A stretch of DNA of 54,258 bases from Halothiobacillus sp. (GCF_028710545.1 NZ_JAQTTX010000018.1:1-54258); one strand, 5' to 3'; positions 30,020 to 39,501 are shown, counted from the stretch's first letter. Notes: generated by a model from the sequence alone, not told the origin. Program-made: numbers and translations.

Positions 30020-30547
30020 TCACCGAATTCGACTTCGACAAGCAGAAAGCCAATGGATTCCTTCGGGTGTATTCGCATGCAATCGAACCGTTCGCCGCAT
30101 GGGGAATTGCTCAACCGGTTCGAGCTGGATGAGCAGATCTGCAGCTGGCAGTTCACCCGCCCCTCGCTCCGGCCATTCGATCAACAGCAAGGCCTGGTCG
30201 AATTCATCCCGCAGTCCCAGATCGTCCAACTCCTCCGGCACAGCCAGTCGATACAGATCCAGATGCAGGACACGCCGCGTGGGAAGATCACCCATCGCAA
30301 TATCGTAGGGCTCGATCAAGGTATAGGTCGGGCTTCGCACAGGGCCGGTCACGCCCATCTGCCGCAAAAAAGCGCGGGAAAAGGTGGTCTTGCCTGCGCC
30401 AAGACTGCCCTGCAAGAAAACAAGCCCCGTCAAAGGCGCCGTGTCCGCCAACGCCGCAGCAAGGTGCGTCACGGCCGATTCGTCCAGATTCACGCCGTAA
30501 TAATCTGCAGCAGACTCGTTTTGCGAATCAGGCTTGATGTCACTCAT
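30020..30547 (-). CDS. tsaE: tRNA threonylcarbamoyladenosine biosynthesis ATPase TsaE
   Basis: TsaE is the P-loop ATPase that drives the TsaB-TsaD complex in making t6A37 on tRNA. The Walker A motif is GSLGAGKTTFSRAFLR. VRSPTYTLIEPY, LHLDLYRL and LLIEWPERG are the other family motifs. Start ATG 30547 overlaps the nnr stop as ATGA and gives 175 residues; an ATG two codons earlier at 30553 is possible. The N-terminus is slightly longer than in E. coli (153 residues). Confidence 0.95.
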   Translation of the reverse strand: MSDIKPDSQNESAADYYGVNLDESAVTHLAAALADTAPLTGLVFLQGSLGAGKTTFSRAFLRQMGVTGPVRSPTYTLIEPYDIAMGDLPTRRVLHLDLYRLAVPEELDDLGLRDEFDQALLLIEWPERGAGELPAADLLIQLEPVEQFPMRRTVRLHANTPEGIHWLSACRSRIR

Positions 30548-32070
30548 GGCCATAACGACACATTCGCGTGAGGCAGATTGGCCCGACCATTTGCGATGGC
30601 GCGAATCGGCTCGAACAGATCAGTCGCCACGGCACCCCAGGCACCGGATTGCTCGGCCAGAACCTCGCCCGCCAGGGCATGCCAACACACGGCACGGGGC
30701 AGTGCTTGCGCCGGAACAATTCCCAAAGCCAGCAAACCACCGATCACTCCGGCGAGTACGTCACCACTTCCCGCCGTTGCCAGGGCGGGACTGCCCCGCC
30801 CGCACACGCGCAGTTCATCGGGCAAGAAGATCACGCTGCCTGCACCTTTGAGCACACCCAGCATACCGAAACGTTCGCGCAGCGCTCGCGCCGCCGCCAG
30901 CCGATCCTGCTCAATCTCGGCCACCGTACAGCCGAGCAAACGAGCGGCTTCGGCGGGATGCGGTGTCATTATTCTCAATGAATTCATGACCGCGCTTGGT
31001 GGCAGAAAACCCAATCCATCGGCATCGATTACCAAGGGCAGATCCGTAGCCAGAACCCGAGCAGCCATCTGCGCAGCCCAGTCATCGCATCCCAACCCCG
31101 GTCCAAGCACAATGGCATCGGCTTTTGCCAGAAGCGCATCCAGCGAGGTTGCCGCAACGAGGCCATGCACGATTAATTCAGGACGACCAATCGCCAATGT
31201 GGCTGCGTGCTCGGGGTGCGTCGCCACAATCACTTTGCCCGCCCCGACCCGGAGCGCCGCCTCGGCCGCCATGCGCGCGGCGCCCATCATGCCGCGATTA
31301 CCCGCGACGACCAGCACGGTACCGAATCGACCTTTATGACCATCGCGCGGCTTGGGTGGCAACGACTCCGCGCCCAGCACAACATGAACATCGGGCGTTT
31401 CCTTTCTTGGCGGAATACCCAGATCGGCCAAAACGATGTGGCCACTCACTGCGGGACCACGACCCGTCACCAAGCCGATCTTCATCGCAAGAAAACAAAC
31501 GGTGACATCGGCTTGAACCACCGGGTCACCCGCGCCAGTATCGGCAATCAAGCCCGAGGGCAGATCGGCAGACAGCACCGCCGCGCCACCATGACGGGCA
31601 CGATTGACGTACTCGATCCAATGCACCGCCTCGGCACTCAGCGGGCGTTGCCGCGATAAACCAATCCCAAAACCGGCATCGACAATCACATCAAAATGAC
31701 CCAGAGCGGGCATCTCGCCCATCTCCTGCATCACGACGACATCTGGGTACGCCGTCTTCAACGCCATCCAGGCTCGATGTGCCGCACCGTGCAGCCGCTC
31801 CGGCCGACACCATCCAAACAGGGAGACGCGGAACCCTTCAGCTCGCGCCAACCGGGCCAGCACCAGGCCATCGCCCGCATTTTGACCGGAGCCCAGCAGC
31901 ACGCCGACAGTTCGGGCATCCGGCCATTTGGTTTGCAACACCGAAAACAACGCCGCACCCGCACGTGCCATCAACTGTTCAGCCGTTTCGCCGCCATCAA
32001 ATACCGCCTGCTCCAGCGCGCGGATCTGTTCAGACGTATAAAGTGGCAAAGGCGGCTGTATCTTCATCAT
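30544..32070 (-). CDS. nnr: Bifunctional NAD(P)H-hydrate epimerase / ADP-dependent dehydratase
   Basis: This repairs hydrated NADH and NADPH. The N-terminal domain (about 1-215) is the epimerase (YjeF_N) with GSGQNAGDGLVLARLA and DAGFGIGLSR. The C-terminal domain (about 230-505) is the ribokinase-like dehydratase with GTVLVVAGNRGMMGAARMAAEAALRVGAGKV, LGPGLG, DADGL and GRGSPALATAGSGDVLAGVIGGLLALG. Start ATG 32070 gives 508 residues and lies 6 bases after the trpS stop. Its stop overlaps tsaE by ATGA. The nnr-tsaE-amiC-mutL-miaA order is conserved with E. coli. Confidence 0.95.
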   Translation of the reverse strand: MMKIQPPLPLYTSEQIRALEQAVFDGGETAEQLMARAGAALFSVLQTKWPDARTVGVLLGSGQNAGDGLVLARLARAEGFRVSLFGWCRPERLHGAAHRAWMALKTAYPDVVVMQEMGEMPALGHFDVIVDAGFGIGLSRQRPLSAEAVHWIEYVNRARHGGAAVLSADLPSGLIADTGAGDPVVQADVTVCFLAMKIGLVTGRGPAVSGHIVLADLGIPPRKETPDVHVVLGAESLPPKPRDGHKGRFGTVLVVAGNRGMMGAARMAAEAALRVGAGKVIVATHPEHAATLAIGRPELIVHGLVAATSLDALLAKADAIVLGPGLGCDDWAAQMAARVLATDLPLVIDADGLGFLPPSAVMNSLRIMTPHPAEAARLLGCTVAEIEQDRLAAARALRERFGMLGVLKGAGSVIFLPDELRVCGRGSPALATAGSGDVLAGVIGGLLALGIVPAQALPRAVCWHALAGEVLAEQSGAWGAVATDLFEPIRAIANGRANLPHANVSLWP

Positions 32071-32076
32071 CAAGCA

Positions 32077-33087
32077 TCAGCGGCGCGGCAGAAAACCGTG
32101 CACGTCAAAGGCCCGCTGCAAGGTCGGTTCGGCTCGGGCGCGCGCACGGGCAGCCCCATCGGCGAGGATGCGATCAAGCGCCGCTTCATCGGCACGCAGT
32201 TCATGGAAACGAGCCTGAATCGGCTCCAGAAAGGCGATCACCGCCTCGGCTGTCTGAACCTTCAACGTGCCGTAGCCTTGCCCGGCCAACCGGGCTTCCA
32301 GATCAGGAATGGATTCTCCGGAGAAAATCGACAACAAGGTCAGCAGGTTAGAAACACCGGGCTTGTTTTCCACATCAAAACGAATGTCCGTGTCCGAATC
32401 GGTCACCGCGCGTTTGAATTTTTTCAGAATCGTTTTGGGGTCATCCAACAAGCCGACATAACTCAGTTCGCTCGGGTCCGACTTGGACATCTTTTTGGTC
32501 GGCTCCTGCAACGACATGATGCGTGCGCCCGTCTCGGGAATGAACGGTTCAGGCACCGTGAATACATTCCCATAAATGTGGTTGAAGCGAATGGCCAGAT
32601 CACGGGTAAGCTCCAGATGTTGCTTTTGATCAGCACCGACGGGCACGTGTGTGGCTTGGTAAAGCAGAATGTCGGCCGCCATCAACACGGGATAATCGAA
32701 CAATCCCACATTGATCACCGCACCCGCACGGGTGGATTTGTCCTTGAACTGGGTCATCCGTTCCAACTCGCCCATATTCGTGTAGCAGTTGAGCAGCCAA
32801 CCGAGTTCCGCGTGGGCAGATACATGAGACTGAACGAAAATCGTATTCTTCTCGGGATCGAGCCCGCAAGCCAGATAAAGCGCCACGAAGTCGTAGCAGC
32901 GCGCACGAAAGACCGCTGGGTCCTGCCGAACGGTAATGGCGTGCAGATCCACCAACATGAAAAGTGAGTCATGGGTATCCTGCATCGCCACCCAGTTGCG
33001 CATCGCCCCAACATAATGACTGATCAATAATTGGCCGGAAGGTTGAATCCCGGAAAGGACGATGGGTCGTTTGGCGGCAGAAGTCAT
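32077..33087 (-). CDS. trpS: Tryptophan-tRNA ligase
   Basis: TrpRS charges tRNA-Trp in the cytosol. The 336 residues fit the bacterial class Ic enzyme. The HIGH-like signature appears as [13 protein letters not shown] and the KMSKS loop as [12 protein letters not shown]. Other landmarks are [30 protein letters not shown] and [10 protein letters not shown]. It heads the minus-strand nnr-tsaE group and is 213 bases from the divergent rpmB, so its promoter should be in that gap. Confidence 0.96.
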   Translation of the reverse strand: MTSAAKRPIVLSGIQPSGQLLISHYVGAMRNWVAMQDTHDSLFMLVDLHAITVRQDPAVFRARCYDFVALYLACGLDPEKNTIFVQSHVSAHAELGWLLNCYTNMGELERMTQFKDKSTRAGAVINVGLFDYPVLMAADILLYQATHVPVGADQKQHLELTRDLAIRFNHIYGNVFTVPEPFIPETGARIMSLQEPTKKMSKSDPSELSYVGLLDDPKTILKKFKRAVTDSDTDIRFDVENKPGVSNLLTLLSIFSGESIPDLEARLAGQGYGTLKVQTAEAVIAFLEPIQARFHELRADEAALDRILADGAARARARAEPTLQRAFDVHGFLPRR

Positions 33088-33191
33088 GGGTCACTCGATC
33101 GAAATTCATCTAAAAGGGCGCCAATCATAACAAATCCGCATCCGCAGCCAGAGCAATTAGCAGACACACACAAAATATGCGCAACACAGGC

Positions 33192-33220
33192 TTGTCACCC
33201 ATCAGGAATTCCGCTAGTAT
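33192..33220 (+). promoter_or_regulatory. Sigma-70 promoter of rpmB-rpmG
   Basis: TTGTCA (33192-33197) and TAGTAT (33215-33220) are separated by 17 bases, matching five and four of six consensus positions. Transcription would start near 33227, giving a leader of about 74 bases before rpmB. Confidence 0.65.
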
Positions 33221-33300
33221 CTCGCGCCTTTAATGCTATTGATCAATGCACATTAAGCGGTAATTTAGCGTCCGCCCCTATTCGCTTTTAGGAGAATCCC

Positions 33301-33537
33301 ATGGCCCGAGTCTGCCAAGTCACCGGCAAACGTCCTGCCGTTGGCAACAACGTATCGCACGCGAACAACAAAACCCGTCGTCGTTTCCTGCCCAACCTGC
33401 ACCACAAGCGGTTCTGGGTCGAAAGCGAAGGCCGTTTCGTGACCCTGCGCGTATCGACCAACGCCATCCGCACCATTGATAAAGTGGGCATCGAAAGCGT
33501 TCTGGCCGATCTACGCGCCCGCGGCGAAAAAGTATAA
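33301..33537 (+). CDS. rpmB: 50S ribosomal protein L28
   Basis: bL28 of 78 residues, the same size as in E. coli. [39 protein letters not shown] is the family signature. An AGGAGA ribosome site precedes the ATG. It has one cysteine only, so it is the zinc-free form. It leads an rpmB-rpmG operon with its own promoter. Confidence 0.98.
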   Translation: MARVCQVTGKRPAVGNNVSHANNKTRRRFLPNLHHKRFWVESEGRFVTLRVSTNAIRTIDKVGIESVLADLRARGEKV

Positions 33538-33562
33538 CCAAGCACACCCGATCCACCCTTAA

Positions 33563-33745
<183 letters not shown>

Positions 33746-33808
33746 TCTGCCCGGCACTTGAGGCCCCAAGGGGCATCCTGAGCAAGTCGATGATACTACA
33801 GGCAAATC

Positions 33809-33843
33809 AGAACCCGCCCAACCTCGTTGTGGCGGGTTCTTTG
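33809..33843 (+). terminator. Terminator of the rpmB-rpmG operon
   Basis: A perfect 10-bp stem pairs 33809-33818 with 33831-33840 around a 12-base loop, followed by TTGCC. The T tract is short. It ends 25 bases before the mutM start. A second, smaller palindrome (GCCCCAAGGGGC) just after rpmG has no T tract. Confidence 0.7.
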
Positions 33844-33868
33844 CCTTGCAATATCAAATAACAACGTC

Positions 33869-34759
33869 ATGCCGGAATTACCCGAAGTCGAAACCACCCG
33901 CCGAGGCATCGAGCCACATTTGCTGGAGCAGCGGATTACGAGTGCCACTGTGTTCGATCCGCGACTGCGCTGGCGTGTGCGCGACGATCTCGCCTCCTGG
34001 CTGGAAGGCCGCCTGATCACGCTCGTCTCGCGTCGCTCCAAATACCTTTTACTGCATTTTGAGAACGACGAACGCCTGCTGATTCACCTGGGCATGTCCG
34101 GCAGCCTGTGCATCGTGACAGCCGACACCCCTCGCAAGAAACACGATCATCTCGAAGTTAGCCTCACGAACGGGAAGATCCTGCGTTTTCACGATCCGCG
34201 GCGATTCGGCGCCCTGCTGACCGATCATGAACAAGCCCCGCATATCCGGTTGCAAAATCTGGGCCCAGAACCGCTTTCCGACGCATTCGATGCTCATTAT
34301 CTATCCGAACAACTACACGCACGCCGCCAGGCCATCAAGCCTTGCCTGATGAATGCGGCCATCGTTGTTGGCGTGGGCAACATCTACGCGAACGAAGCGC
34401 TGTTTCTATCCGGCATCCACCCGGCGACACCGGCCAACACGCTCGATCACAACCAGATCATGCGCCTCGTTACAGCCATCAAGAATGTTCTGGCCCGTGC
34501 CATTGAACAGGGTGGCACCACACTCAGGGATTTTGTACGCGAAGACGGGCAACCGGGCTACTTCAAGCAGACACTGAATGTGTATGATCGGGCGGATCAA
34601 CCCTGCCGGATTTGCAGCACCCCCATCATTAAAAATGTGCTGGCGCAGCGCGCCACCTATTTCTGCCCCATTTGCCAACCGGAGCCCCCTGCCACAACAC
34701 CTCCCGGCACAAAACCTCCCGGCACAAAACCTCTTGGCACAAAACCTCTTGGCACTTGA
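33869..34759 (+). CDS. mutM: Formamidopyrimidine-DNA glycosylase (Fpg)
   Basis: MutM removes 8-oxoguanine and formamidopyrimidines and nicks the abasic site. The start ATG 33869 gives MPELPEVETTRRG, placing the catalytic Pro and Glu at positions 2 and 3. Lys in RRSKYLLLHFENDERLLIHLGMSG and Asn in VGVGNIYANEALF are conserved. The zinc finger is CRICSTPIIKNVLAQRATYFCPICQ. At 296 residues it is longer than E. coli Fpg (269). The extra part is a low-complexity tail after the zinc finger, PEPPATT then PPGTK, PPGTK, PLGTK, PLGT, encoded by a 15-bp tandem repeat. The tail is probably not needed for catalysis. Confidence 0.97.
   Translation: MPELPEVETTRRGIEPHLLEQRITSATVFDPRLRWRVRDDLASWLEGRLITLVSRRSKYLLLHFENDERLLIHLGMSGSLCIVTADTPRKKHDHLEVSLTNGKILRFHDPRRFGALLTDHEQAPHIRLQNLGPEPLSDAFDAHYLSEQLHARRQAIKPCLMNAAIVVGVGNIYANEALFLSGIHPATPANTLDHNQIMRLVTAIKNVLARAIEQGGTTLRDFVREDGQPGYFKQTLNVYDRADQPCRICSTPIIKNVLAQRATYFCPICQPEPPATTPPGTKPPGTKPLGTKPLGT
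34700..34756 (+). repeat. 15-bp tandem repeat encoding the MutM C-terminal tail
   Basis: Units start at 34700, 34715, 34730 and 34745. The first two read CCTCCCGGCACAAAA and the third CCTCTTGGCACAAAA. The fourth diverges after CCTCTTGGCAC into the stop codon. Since 15 is divisible by 3, copy-number change would lengthen or shorten the tail without shifting frame. Confidence 0.9.
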
Positions 34760-34783
34760 CATTTATCTGGTCTGTGGCAGAAT
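34756..34783 (+). promoter_or_regulatory. Promoter of rpsT, -35 overlapping the mutM stop codon
   Basis: A perfect TTGACA (34756-34761) contains the mutM TGA stop. CAGAAT (34778-34783) lies 16 bases downstream as a 4/6 -10. Transcription would begin near 34790, about 55 bases before rpsT. Confidence 0.6.
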
Positions 34784-34845
34784 CACGCGCCTTGAAAAAT
34801 ATAACTGATTTACTAATTAACCGACTTGCTCGAGGAGTTTGATCC

Positions 34846-35118
34846 GTGGCAAATACCGCACAAGCCAAGAAGCGCGTTCGTCAGGCGGAACAAGCCCGTC
34901 AACGCAACATGGCGTTACGTTCCCGTGTTCGTACCGAATACAAAAAAGTTCTGAAAGCCATTGCTGCCGGCAATGCTGAACAGGCCAAAACCGCGTACCA
35001 AGGTGCCCAGCCTGTCATCGACAGCATGGTCAACAAAGGCATTCTGGCGAAAAACACCGCCGCGCGCCGTAAATCCACACTGGTCGCACGCATCAAGTCG
35101 ATGTCTGCTGCTGCCTGA
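34846..35118 (+). CDS. rpsT: 30S ribosomal protein S20
   Basis: bS20 of 90 residues (87 in E. coli). It starts with GTG at 34846 behind a GAGGAG site. E. coli rpsT starts with UUG and is autogenously controlled, so a non-ATG start here is consistent with that habit. The sequence is ANTAQAKKRVRQAEQARQRN, with KGILAKNTAARRKSTLVARI near the end, typical of the family. A strong terminator follows, so this is a single-gene unit. Confidence 0.97.
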   Translation: MANTAQAKKRVRQAEQARQRNMALRSRVRTEYKKVLKAIAAGNAEQAKTAYQGAQPVIDSMVNKGILAKNTAARRKSTLVARIKSMSAAA

Positions 35119-35131
35119 TTTTTCAGCGCTC

Positions 35132-35166
35132 AAAAAAAGCCCCGCTCTGTGCGGGGTTTTTTATTT
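35132..35166 (+). terminator. Terminator of rpsT
   Basis: CCCCGC (35140-35145) pairs with GCGGGG (35151-35156), extended by an A run pairing with the following six T (one G bulged). TTTTTTATTT follows. It is bidirectional in form and may also serve the convergent pyrE. Confidence 0.9.
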
Positions 35167-35241
35167 GCCTGCGAATTAAGCACGGGGCTCAAAACTCAAG
35201 TCGATTACGGGCGGAACGCATCAGCTCCGCGCCCATGGTTC

Positions 35242-35889
35242 TCAATTGATTGCGCCATATTCCTTTCGATAGGCACTCATAACTTCGCTGGCATCGGCCA
35301 AAGTAGCGTGATCGGCACAAAAGGCAATCAAGTCATCCAGACAGGCGATGGTAATCACCTCAAGGGCATAATCACGCTTGAGTTCACCAATTGCCGAAAG
35401 CGCGGTTTGTCCACGTTCCTGACGGTCCATCATCACGCTCACTGCCACCGCTGTCGCCCCCGCCGCCTTGATCAGCGCCAATGATTCTCGAATCGCCGTG
35501 CCGGCGGTAATCACATCGTCGATAATCAGCACACGACCTGCCAGCGGCGCTCCGACGAGGCTGCCGCCTTCGCCATGATCCTTGGCTTCCTTGCGATTGA
35601 ACACCCAAGGAATGGCGCGACCTGTTTTTTCTGCCAGCGCGATACTGGTTGCCGCCGCCAGCGGGATGCCTTTGTAAGCAGGCCCGAAGATCACGTCGAA
35701 CTCAATCCCAGAGGCCAAAATCGCTTCAGCGTAAAACTGGCCGATGGCACCCAAGGCCGCCCCGGTTGAAAAAGCGCCCGCATTGAAAAAGTACGGGCTG
35801 ACCCGTCCGGATTTGAGTGTGAACTGACCAAATTTCAGCGCATCGTGATCGAGCGCGAATTGAATGAATTGCTGACGGTAATCGGACAC
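35242..35889 (-). CDS. pyrE: Orotate phosphoribosyltransferase
   Basis: PyrE converts orotate and PRPP to orotidine monophosphate in pyrimidine synthesis. The start is GTG at 35889 with an AAGGA ribosome site, giving 215 residues (213 in E. coli) and (V)[37 protein letters not shown]. The PRPP loop is [17 protein letters not shown]. The upstream 31 in-frame residues resemble nothing in the family and are rejected. It lies 145 bases after the clpB stop on the same strand, with the clpB terminator between. Confidence 0.97.
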   Translation of the reverse strand: MSDYRQQFIQFALDHDALKFGQFTLKSGRVSPYFFNAGAFSTGAALGAIGQFYAEAILASGIEFDVIFGPAYKGIPLAAATSIALAEKTGRAIPWVFNRKEAKDHGEGGSLVGAPLAGRVLIIDDVITAGTAIRESLALIKAAGATAVAVSVMMDRQERGQTALSAIGELKRDYALEVITIACLDDLIAFCADHATLADASEVMSAYRKEYGAIN

Positions 35890-35964
35890 GGCGAATCCTT
35901 GAAGTAGAAACAAAAAATCTACGGGGATTTTGCCAGAAATACACCCGGCAATGGAGATGGCGCA

Positions 35965-35998
35965 CAGAAAAACGCCCGTCACATAGAACGGGCGTTTT
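35965..35998 (-). terminator. Terminator of clpB
   Basis: A perfect 11-bp stem pairs AAAACGCCCGT (35969-35979) with ACGGGCGTTTT (35988-35998), followed on the minus strand by one more T and CTGTG. It lies 37 bases past the clpB stop and isolates pyrE. Confidence 0.85.
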
Positions 35999-36005
35999 CA
36001 GGTTT

Positions 36006-36029
36006 CGCTTCAGGCAACGCTTCAGGCAG
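36006..36029. repeat. 12-bp tandem duplication after the clpB stop
   Basis: CGCTTCAGGCAA (36006-36017) is followed at once by CGCTTCAGGCAG (36018-36029), 11 of 12 bases identical. It lies between the clpB stop codon and its terminator. Confidence 0.8.
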
Positions 36030-36034
36030 ACGAT

Positions 36035-38617
36035 TTAGCGAGTCAGCACCAGATTGCCTTCTGCCGCATCGACCACGATCGAATCGCCCGGTACGAATTC
36101 ACCTTTGAGAATCGCTTGCGCGAGGGCGTTCTCAAGCTTCTGCTGGATGGCGCGCTTGAGTGGCCGCGCGCCGTACACCGGGTCGAAACCGGCTTCACCC
36201 AACAGATCAAGCGCCGGGTTGGTGAGTTCAAGCCGCAAATCGCGCTCAGCCAGTCGTTTACGCAGGAAGTCGATCTGGATGTCCACGATCTGGCGAATCT
36301 GTTCACGACCCAGCGGATGGAATACCACCACTTCATCGATGCGGTTGATGAACTCGGGCCTAAAGTGCCCGCCGACAACCTCCAAGACAGCGGTTTTCAT
36401 CGCATCGTAATCATTCGTTCCCGCCATTTCCTGGATCAGATGCGAGCCTAAGTTGGAGGTCATCACGATCACGGTGTTGCGGAAATCGACCGTGCGCCCC
36501 TGACCATCGGTCAGCCGACCATCATCCAGCACCTGCAACAGCACGTTGAACACGTCCGGGTGCGCCTTTTCGACTTCATCAAGCAGGATCACGCTGTACG
36601 GTTTGCGGCGGACGGCCTCGGTGAGGTAACCACCTTCCTCGTACCCCACGTAGCCCGGCGGCGCCCCGATCAAGCGAGCGACGGAATGCTTCTCCATGAA
36701 CTCGCTCATGTCGATCCGCACAATGGATTCTTCGGTATCGAAGAGAAAACTCGCCAAGGCTTTGGTCAGCTCGGTCTTACCCACCCCGGTCGGGCCAAGG
36801 AAGAGGAAAGAGCCATTGGGCCGATTCGGATCGGACAAGCCCGCGCGTGAACGGCGAATCGCATCGGCCACCGCTTTGACGGCCTCTTCCTGCCCCACCA
36901 CGCGCGCGCCCAAAGCCTCTTCCATGCGCAGAAGTTTGTCCTTCTCGCCTTCGAGCATTTTGGCAACCGGAATCCCGGTGGCACGTGCCACGACTTCGGC
37001 AATTTCTTCTTCACCGACCTTGTTGCGCAACAGCCGCGGCACCGCCTCGTTTTTTTCTGCCGATTGCGCCTGCTGCAACTGACGCTCCAGTTCAGGAATA
37101 CGGCCATATTGCAATTCAGACATTCGCGCCAGATCACCGGCACGGCGCGCGGTTTCAAAATCGATCCGCGCCTGATCGAGCTGTTCCTTGACTTTCGCAC
37201 TGCCTTCGACCATCAGCTTTTCGGCTTTCCAGATTTCTTCCAGCTCGCTGTATTCGCGGCTCAGGCGTTCGATCTGATCTTCCAGATCCGCCAAGCGCTT
37301 AAGGCTGGCTTCGTCTTTTTCTTTCTTGAGCGCAACCTGCTCGATCTTGAGCTGGATCAATCGCCGCTCCAGTCGATCCATTTCCTCCGGCTTGGAGTCG
37401 ATCTCCATACGCAGGCGCGAGGCGGCTTCGTCGATCAGATCGATGGCCTTGTCCGGCAACTGGCGGTCGGTGATATAACGGTGAGAAAGCGTAGCAGCGG
37501 CAACAATGGCCGGATCGGTGATTTCCACACCATGGTGGACTTCATAACGCTCCTTGAGGCCACGCAGGATCGCGATGGTGTCTTCCACGCTCGGCTCGTC
37601 GACCAGCACTTTCTGGAAACGGCGTTCAAGCGCCGCATCTTTCTCGATGTATTGGCGATATTCATCGAGAGTGGTCGCGCCGATGCAGTGCAGCTCGCCG
37701 CGCGCCAGTGCGGGTTTGAGCATGTTGCCCGCATCCATCGCGCCATCGGCCTTGCCGGCGCCGACCATGGTGTGAATTTCATCAATGAACAGGATCACGC
37801 GCCCTTCCTGCTTGGCGACATCGTTCAACACGCCTTTGAGCCGTTCCTCGAAATCGCCGCGGAATTTGGCACCAGCCAGCAACGAGCCCATATCAAGCGA
37901 CAGCACGCGCTTGTTCTTGAGGTTTTCCGGCACTTCGCCGTTGACGATACGCTGCGCCAGTCCTTCGACAATGGCGGTTTTACCTACGCCCGGCTCACCG
38001 ATCAACACCGGATTGTTCTTGGTGCGGCGTTGTAAGACCTGAACCGCACGGCGGATTTCCTCGTCACGGCCAATCACCGGGTCGAGCTTGCCTGCCTCCG
38101 CACGGGCAGTCAGATCGATACTGTACTTCTCGAGCGCCTGACGGGATTCTTCCGCATTGGCATCGTTCACGGATTCGCCACCGCGCAGGGAATCAATCGC
38201 CTTTTCGACAGCGCCCTTGCTGACGCCGGCCTTGCGCAGCAATTCCCCCAGCGCACCCTTGTCTTCAGCCGCAGCCAGCACGAACAACTCGCTGGAAATG
38301 AACTGATCCTTGCGTTGCTGGGCCAGCTTGTCGGTGACGTTGAGCAGGCGGTTCAAATCATTGGAAATATGAACCTCGCCTGCCGCAGCGCCGGATACCG
38401 ACGGCATATGGTCGAGTAGCTCACCCAGTTGAGAACGCAACATCCCGATATTGACGTCGGACTGCGTCAGAAGGTGCCGCACCGTACCGCCCTCCTGATC
38501 GAGCATCGCCAGGAAAAGGTGTGCCGGTTCGATGAACTGATGATCCCGTCCCACGGCAAGTGACTGGGCGTCTGCCAGTGCCATTTGAAATTTTGCCGTC
38601 AATTTATCCATTCGCAT
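36035..38617 (-). CDS. clpB: ATP-dependent disaggregase ClpB
   Basis: ClpB is the hexameric AAA+ machine that pulls proteins out of aggregates together with DnaK. The 860 residues match the family (857 in E. coli). The order is: Clp_N repeat domain (1 to about 145); first AAA+ domain with Walker A GEPGVGKT at 207-214; the coiled-coil middle domain (about 400-525, [37 protein letters not shown]); second AAA+ domain with GPTGVGKT near 606; and the C-terminal D2-small domain ([13 protein letters not shown]). ATG 38617 gives the family start [12 protein letters not shown] heat-shock promoter lies 36-63 bases upstream. Confidence 0.98.
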   Translation of the reverse strand: MRMDKLTAKFQMALADAQSLAVGRDHQFIEPAHLFLAMLDQEGGTVRHLLTQSDVNIGMLRSQLGELLDHMPSVSGAAAGEVHISNDLNRLLNVTDKLAQQRKDQFISSELFVLAAAEDKGALGELLRKAGVSKGAVEKAIDSLRGGESVNDANAEESRQALEKYSIDLTARAEAGKLDPVIGRDEEIRRAVQVLQRRTKNNPVLIGEPGVGKTAIVEGLAQRIVNGEVPENLKNKRVLSLDMGSLLAGAKFRGDFEERLKGVLNDVAKQEGRVILFIDEIHTMVGAGKADGAMDAGNMLKPALARGELHCIGATTLDEYRQYIEKDAALERRFQKVLVDEPSVEDTIAILRGLKERYEVHHGVEITDPAIVAAATLSHRYITDRQLPDKAIDLIDEAASRLRMEIDSKPEEMDRLERRLIQLKIEQVALKKEKDEASLKRLADLEDQIERLSREYSELEEIWKAEKLMVEGSAKVKEQLDQARIDFETARRAGDLARMSELQYGRIPELERQLQQAQSAEKNEAVPRLLRNKVGEEEIAEVVARATGIPVAKMLEGEKDKLLRMEEALGARVVGQEEAVKAVADAIRRSRAGLSDPNRPNGSFLFLGPTGVGKTELTKALASFLFDTEESIVRIDMSEFMEKHSVARLIGAPPGYVGYEEGGYLTEAVRRKPYSVILLDEVEKAHPDVFNVLLQVLDDGRLTDGQGRTVDFRNTVIVMTSNLGSHLIQEMAGTNDYDAMKTAVLEVVGGHFRPEFINRIDEVVVFHPLGREQIRQIVDIQIDFLRKRLAERDLRLELTNPALDLLGEAGFDPVYGARPLKRAIQQKLENALAQAILKGEFVPGDSIVVDAAEGNLVLTR

Positions 38618-38652
38618 GCGTCAACCCTCTGAAATCATGTTTAATGTCGCTG

Positions 38653-38680
38653 ATATGGCCGCTTTTTGCGCAAATTCAAG
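38653..38680 (-). promoter_or_regulatory. Sigma-32-type heat-shock promoter of clpB
   Basis: On the minus strand CTTGAA (38680-38675) and GGCCATAT (38660-38653) are 14 bases apart, close to the consensus CTTGAA-N14-CCCCATNT. Transcription would start near 38646, giving a leader of about 29 bases. The rest of the 296-base gap to the divergent gene at 38914 shows nothing else definite. Confidence 0.7.
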
Positions 38681-38913
38681 CGTTACCCGCTTCATTTTTC
38701 CTCCAAGGAGCGTTCATTTCACCCCATCGACAGGCTGCTCGCGTTGTGGCCGGGCAGCGCCCACTGTGGCAGAGAATAAATCAAGGTAGTTCCGGGCAAA
38801 GATGAGCCAGAGACAGCATCGGATCAACCAAGCAGGATGCTCTGGTATTTTGCCGCCGCATTTATTATCATTATTTATGTAGGATAAATTCACCAACAAG
38901 CAAGGCGAGCAAC

Positions 38914-39306
38914 ATGCAACAAACACACTTTGACGAAAAATATCCGGTCTATGAACTCACGCTCCAAAAAAGCGAGACGACTGCCACCAGCGCCAGTGAA
39001 ATCATTTCACGACTGAAGGCTAATGTGGACAGTCACCCCATCGCGGCGTTCATCGGTTTGTTCGATCATTTTGCGCACACCAAGAATCTACCCGAGGGCG
39101 AAATTGCCGAGAACATCATTGCCGCCCAGCACATCATTTTCTGCTTTGGCGTGAAACTGCCTAGCGCGCGCGTAATGGCCGTACGACCGCGCTCCATTGG
39201 CGTGACTGAATTTGCCGATCATTTTGTGGTGAACTTCATGGAACCGCCGATGCCTGTGGCAACCAACGCGATGGAATCTTGGGTCAGGGCACTGCGTGAT
39301 CGCTAA
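38914..39306 (+). CDS. Conserved-looking protein of unknown function
   Basis: I do not recognise this 130-residue protein with certainty. It may belong to a small family recorded as DUF6858, but this is from memory only. It has no signal peptide or membrane segment. The central part, HPIAAFIGLFDHFAHTKNLPEGEIAENIIAAQHIIFCFGVKLPSARVMAVRPRSIGVTEF, looks folded, with two conserved-looking histidines (FDHFAH) and one cysteine. An AAGGCGAG site precedes the ATG. AT-rich sequence upstream could hold a promoter. The stop codon TAA is part of the CTAA target duplication of the element inserted directly behind it. Confidence 0.75.
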   Translation: MQQTHFDEKYPVYELTLQKSETTATSASEIISRLKANVDSHPIAAFIGLFDHFAHTKNLPEGEIAENIIAAQHIIFCFGVKLPSARVMAVRPRSIGVTEFADHFVVNFMEPPMPVATNAMESWVRALRDR

Positions 39307-39457
39307 GGAACCTCTGAATAATTCAGAGGTTCCGCGCGGCACAAGGACGTGCCGCCATGTTCAATCACGTATGTGATTGAACATGAAGCAAAGCAAAAGT
39401 CACATCTTTTGCTTTGTGTGCTCTGAGAATTCCAGGATGGAATTATTCAGAGCTTCC
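39307..39457. mobile_element. Complete MITE-like element, IS5-type target duplication
   Basis: The element is 151 bp. Its left end GGAACCTCTGAATAATTC (39307-39324) and the reverse complement of its right end, GGAAGCTCTGAATAATTC (39440-39457), match at 17 of 18 bases. CTAA is duplicated at 39303-39306 and 39458-39461; 4-bp YTAR duplications are typical of IS5-group transposases. Inside are four more palindromes: 39307-39333; 39336-39342 with 39349-39355; 39356-39368 with 39373-39385; and 39388-39399 with 39406-39417. There is no coding capacity. The right half recurs at 13180-13253. Confidence 0.8.
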
Positions 39458-39501
39458 CTAAATCCCACTAGTCTTTTGCCGGAAGACCCGAACACCCAAT
39501 A

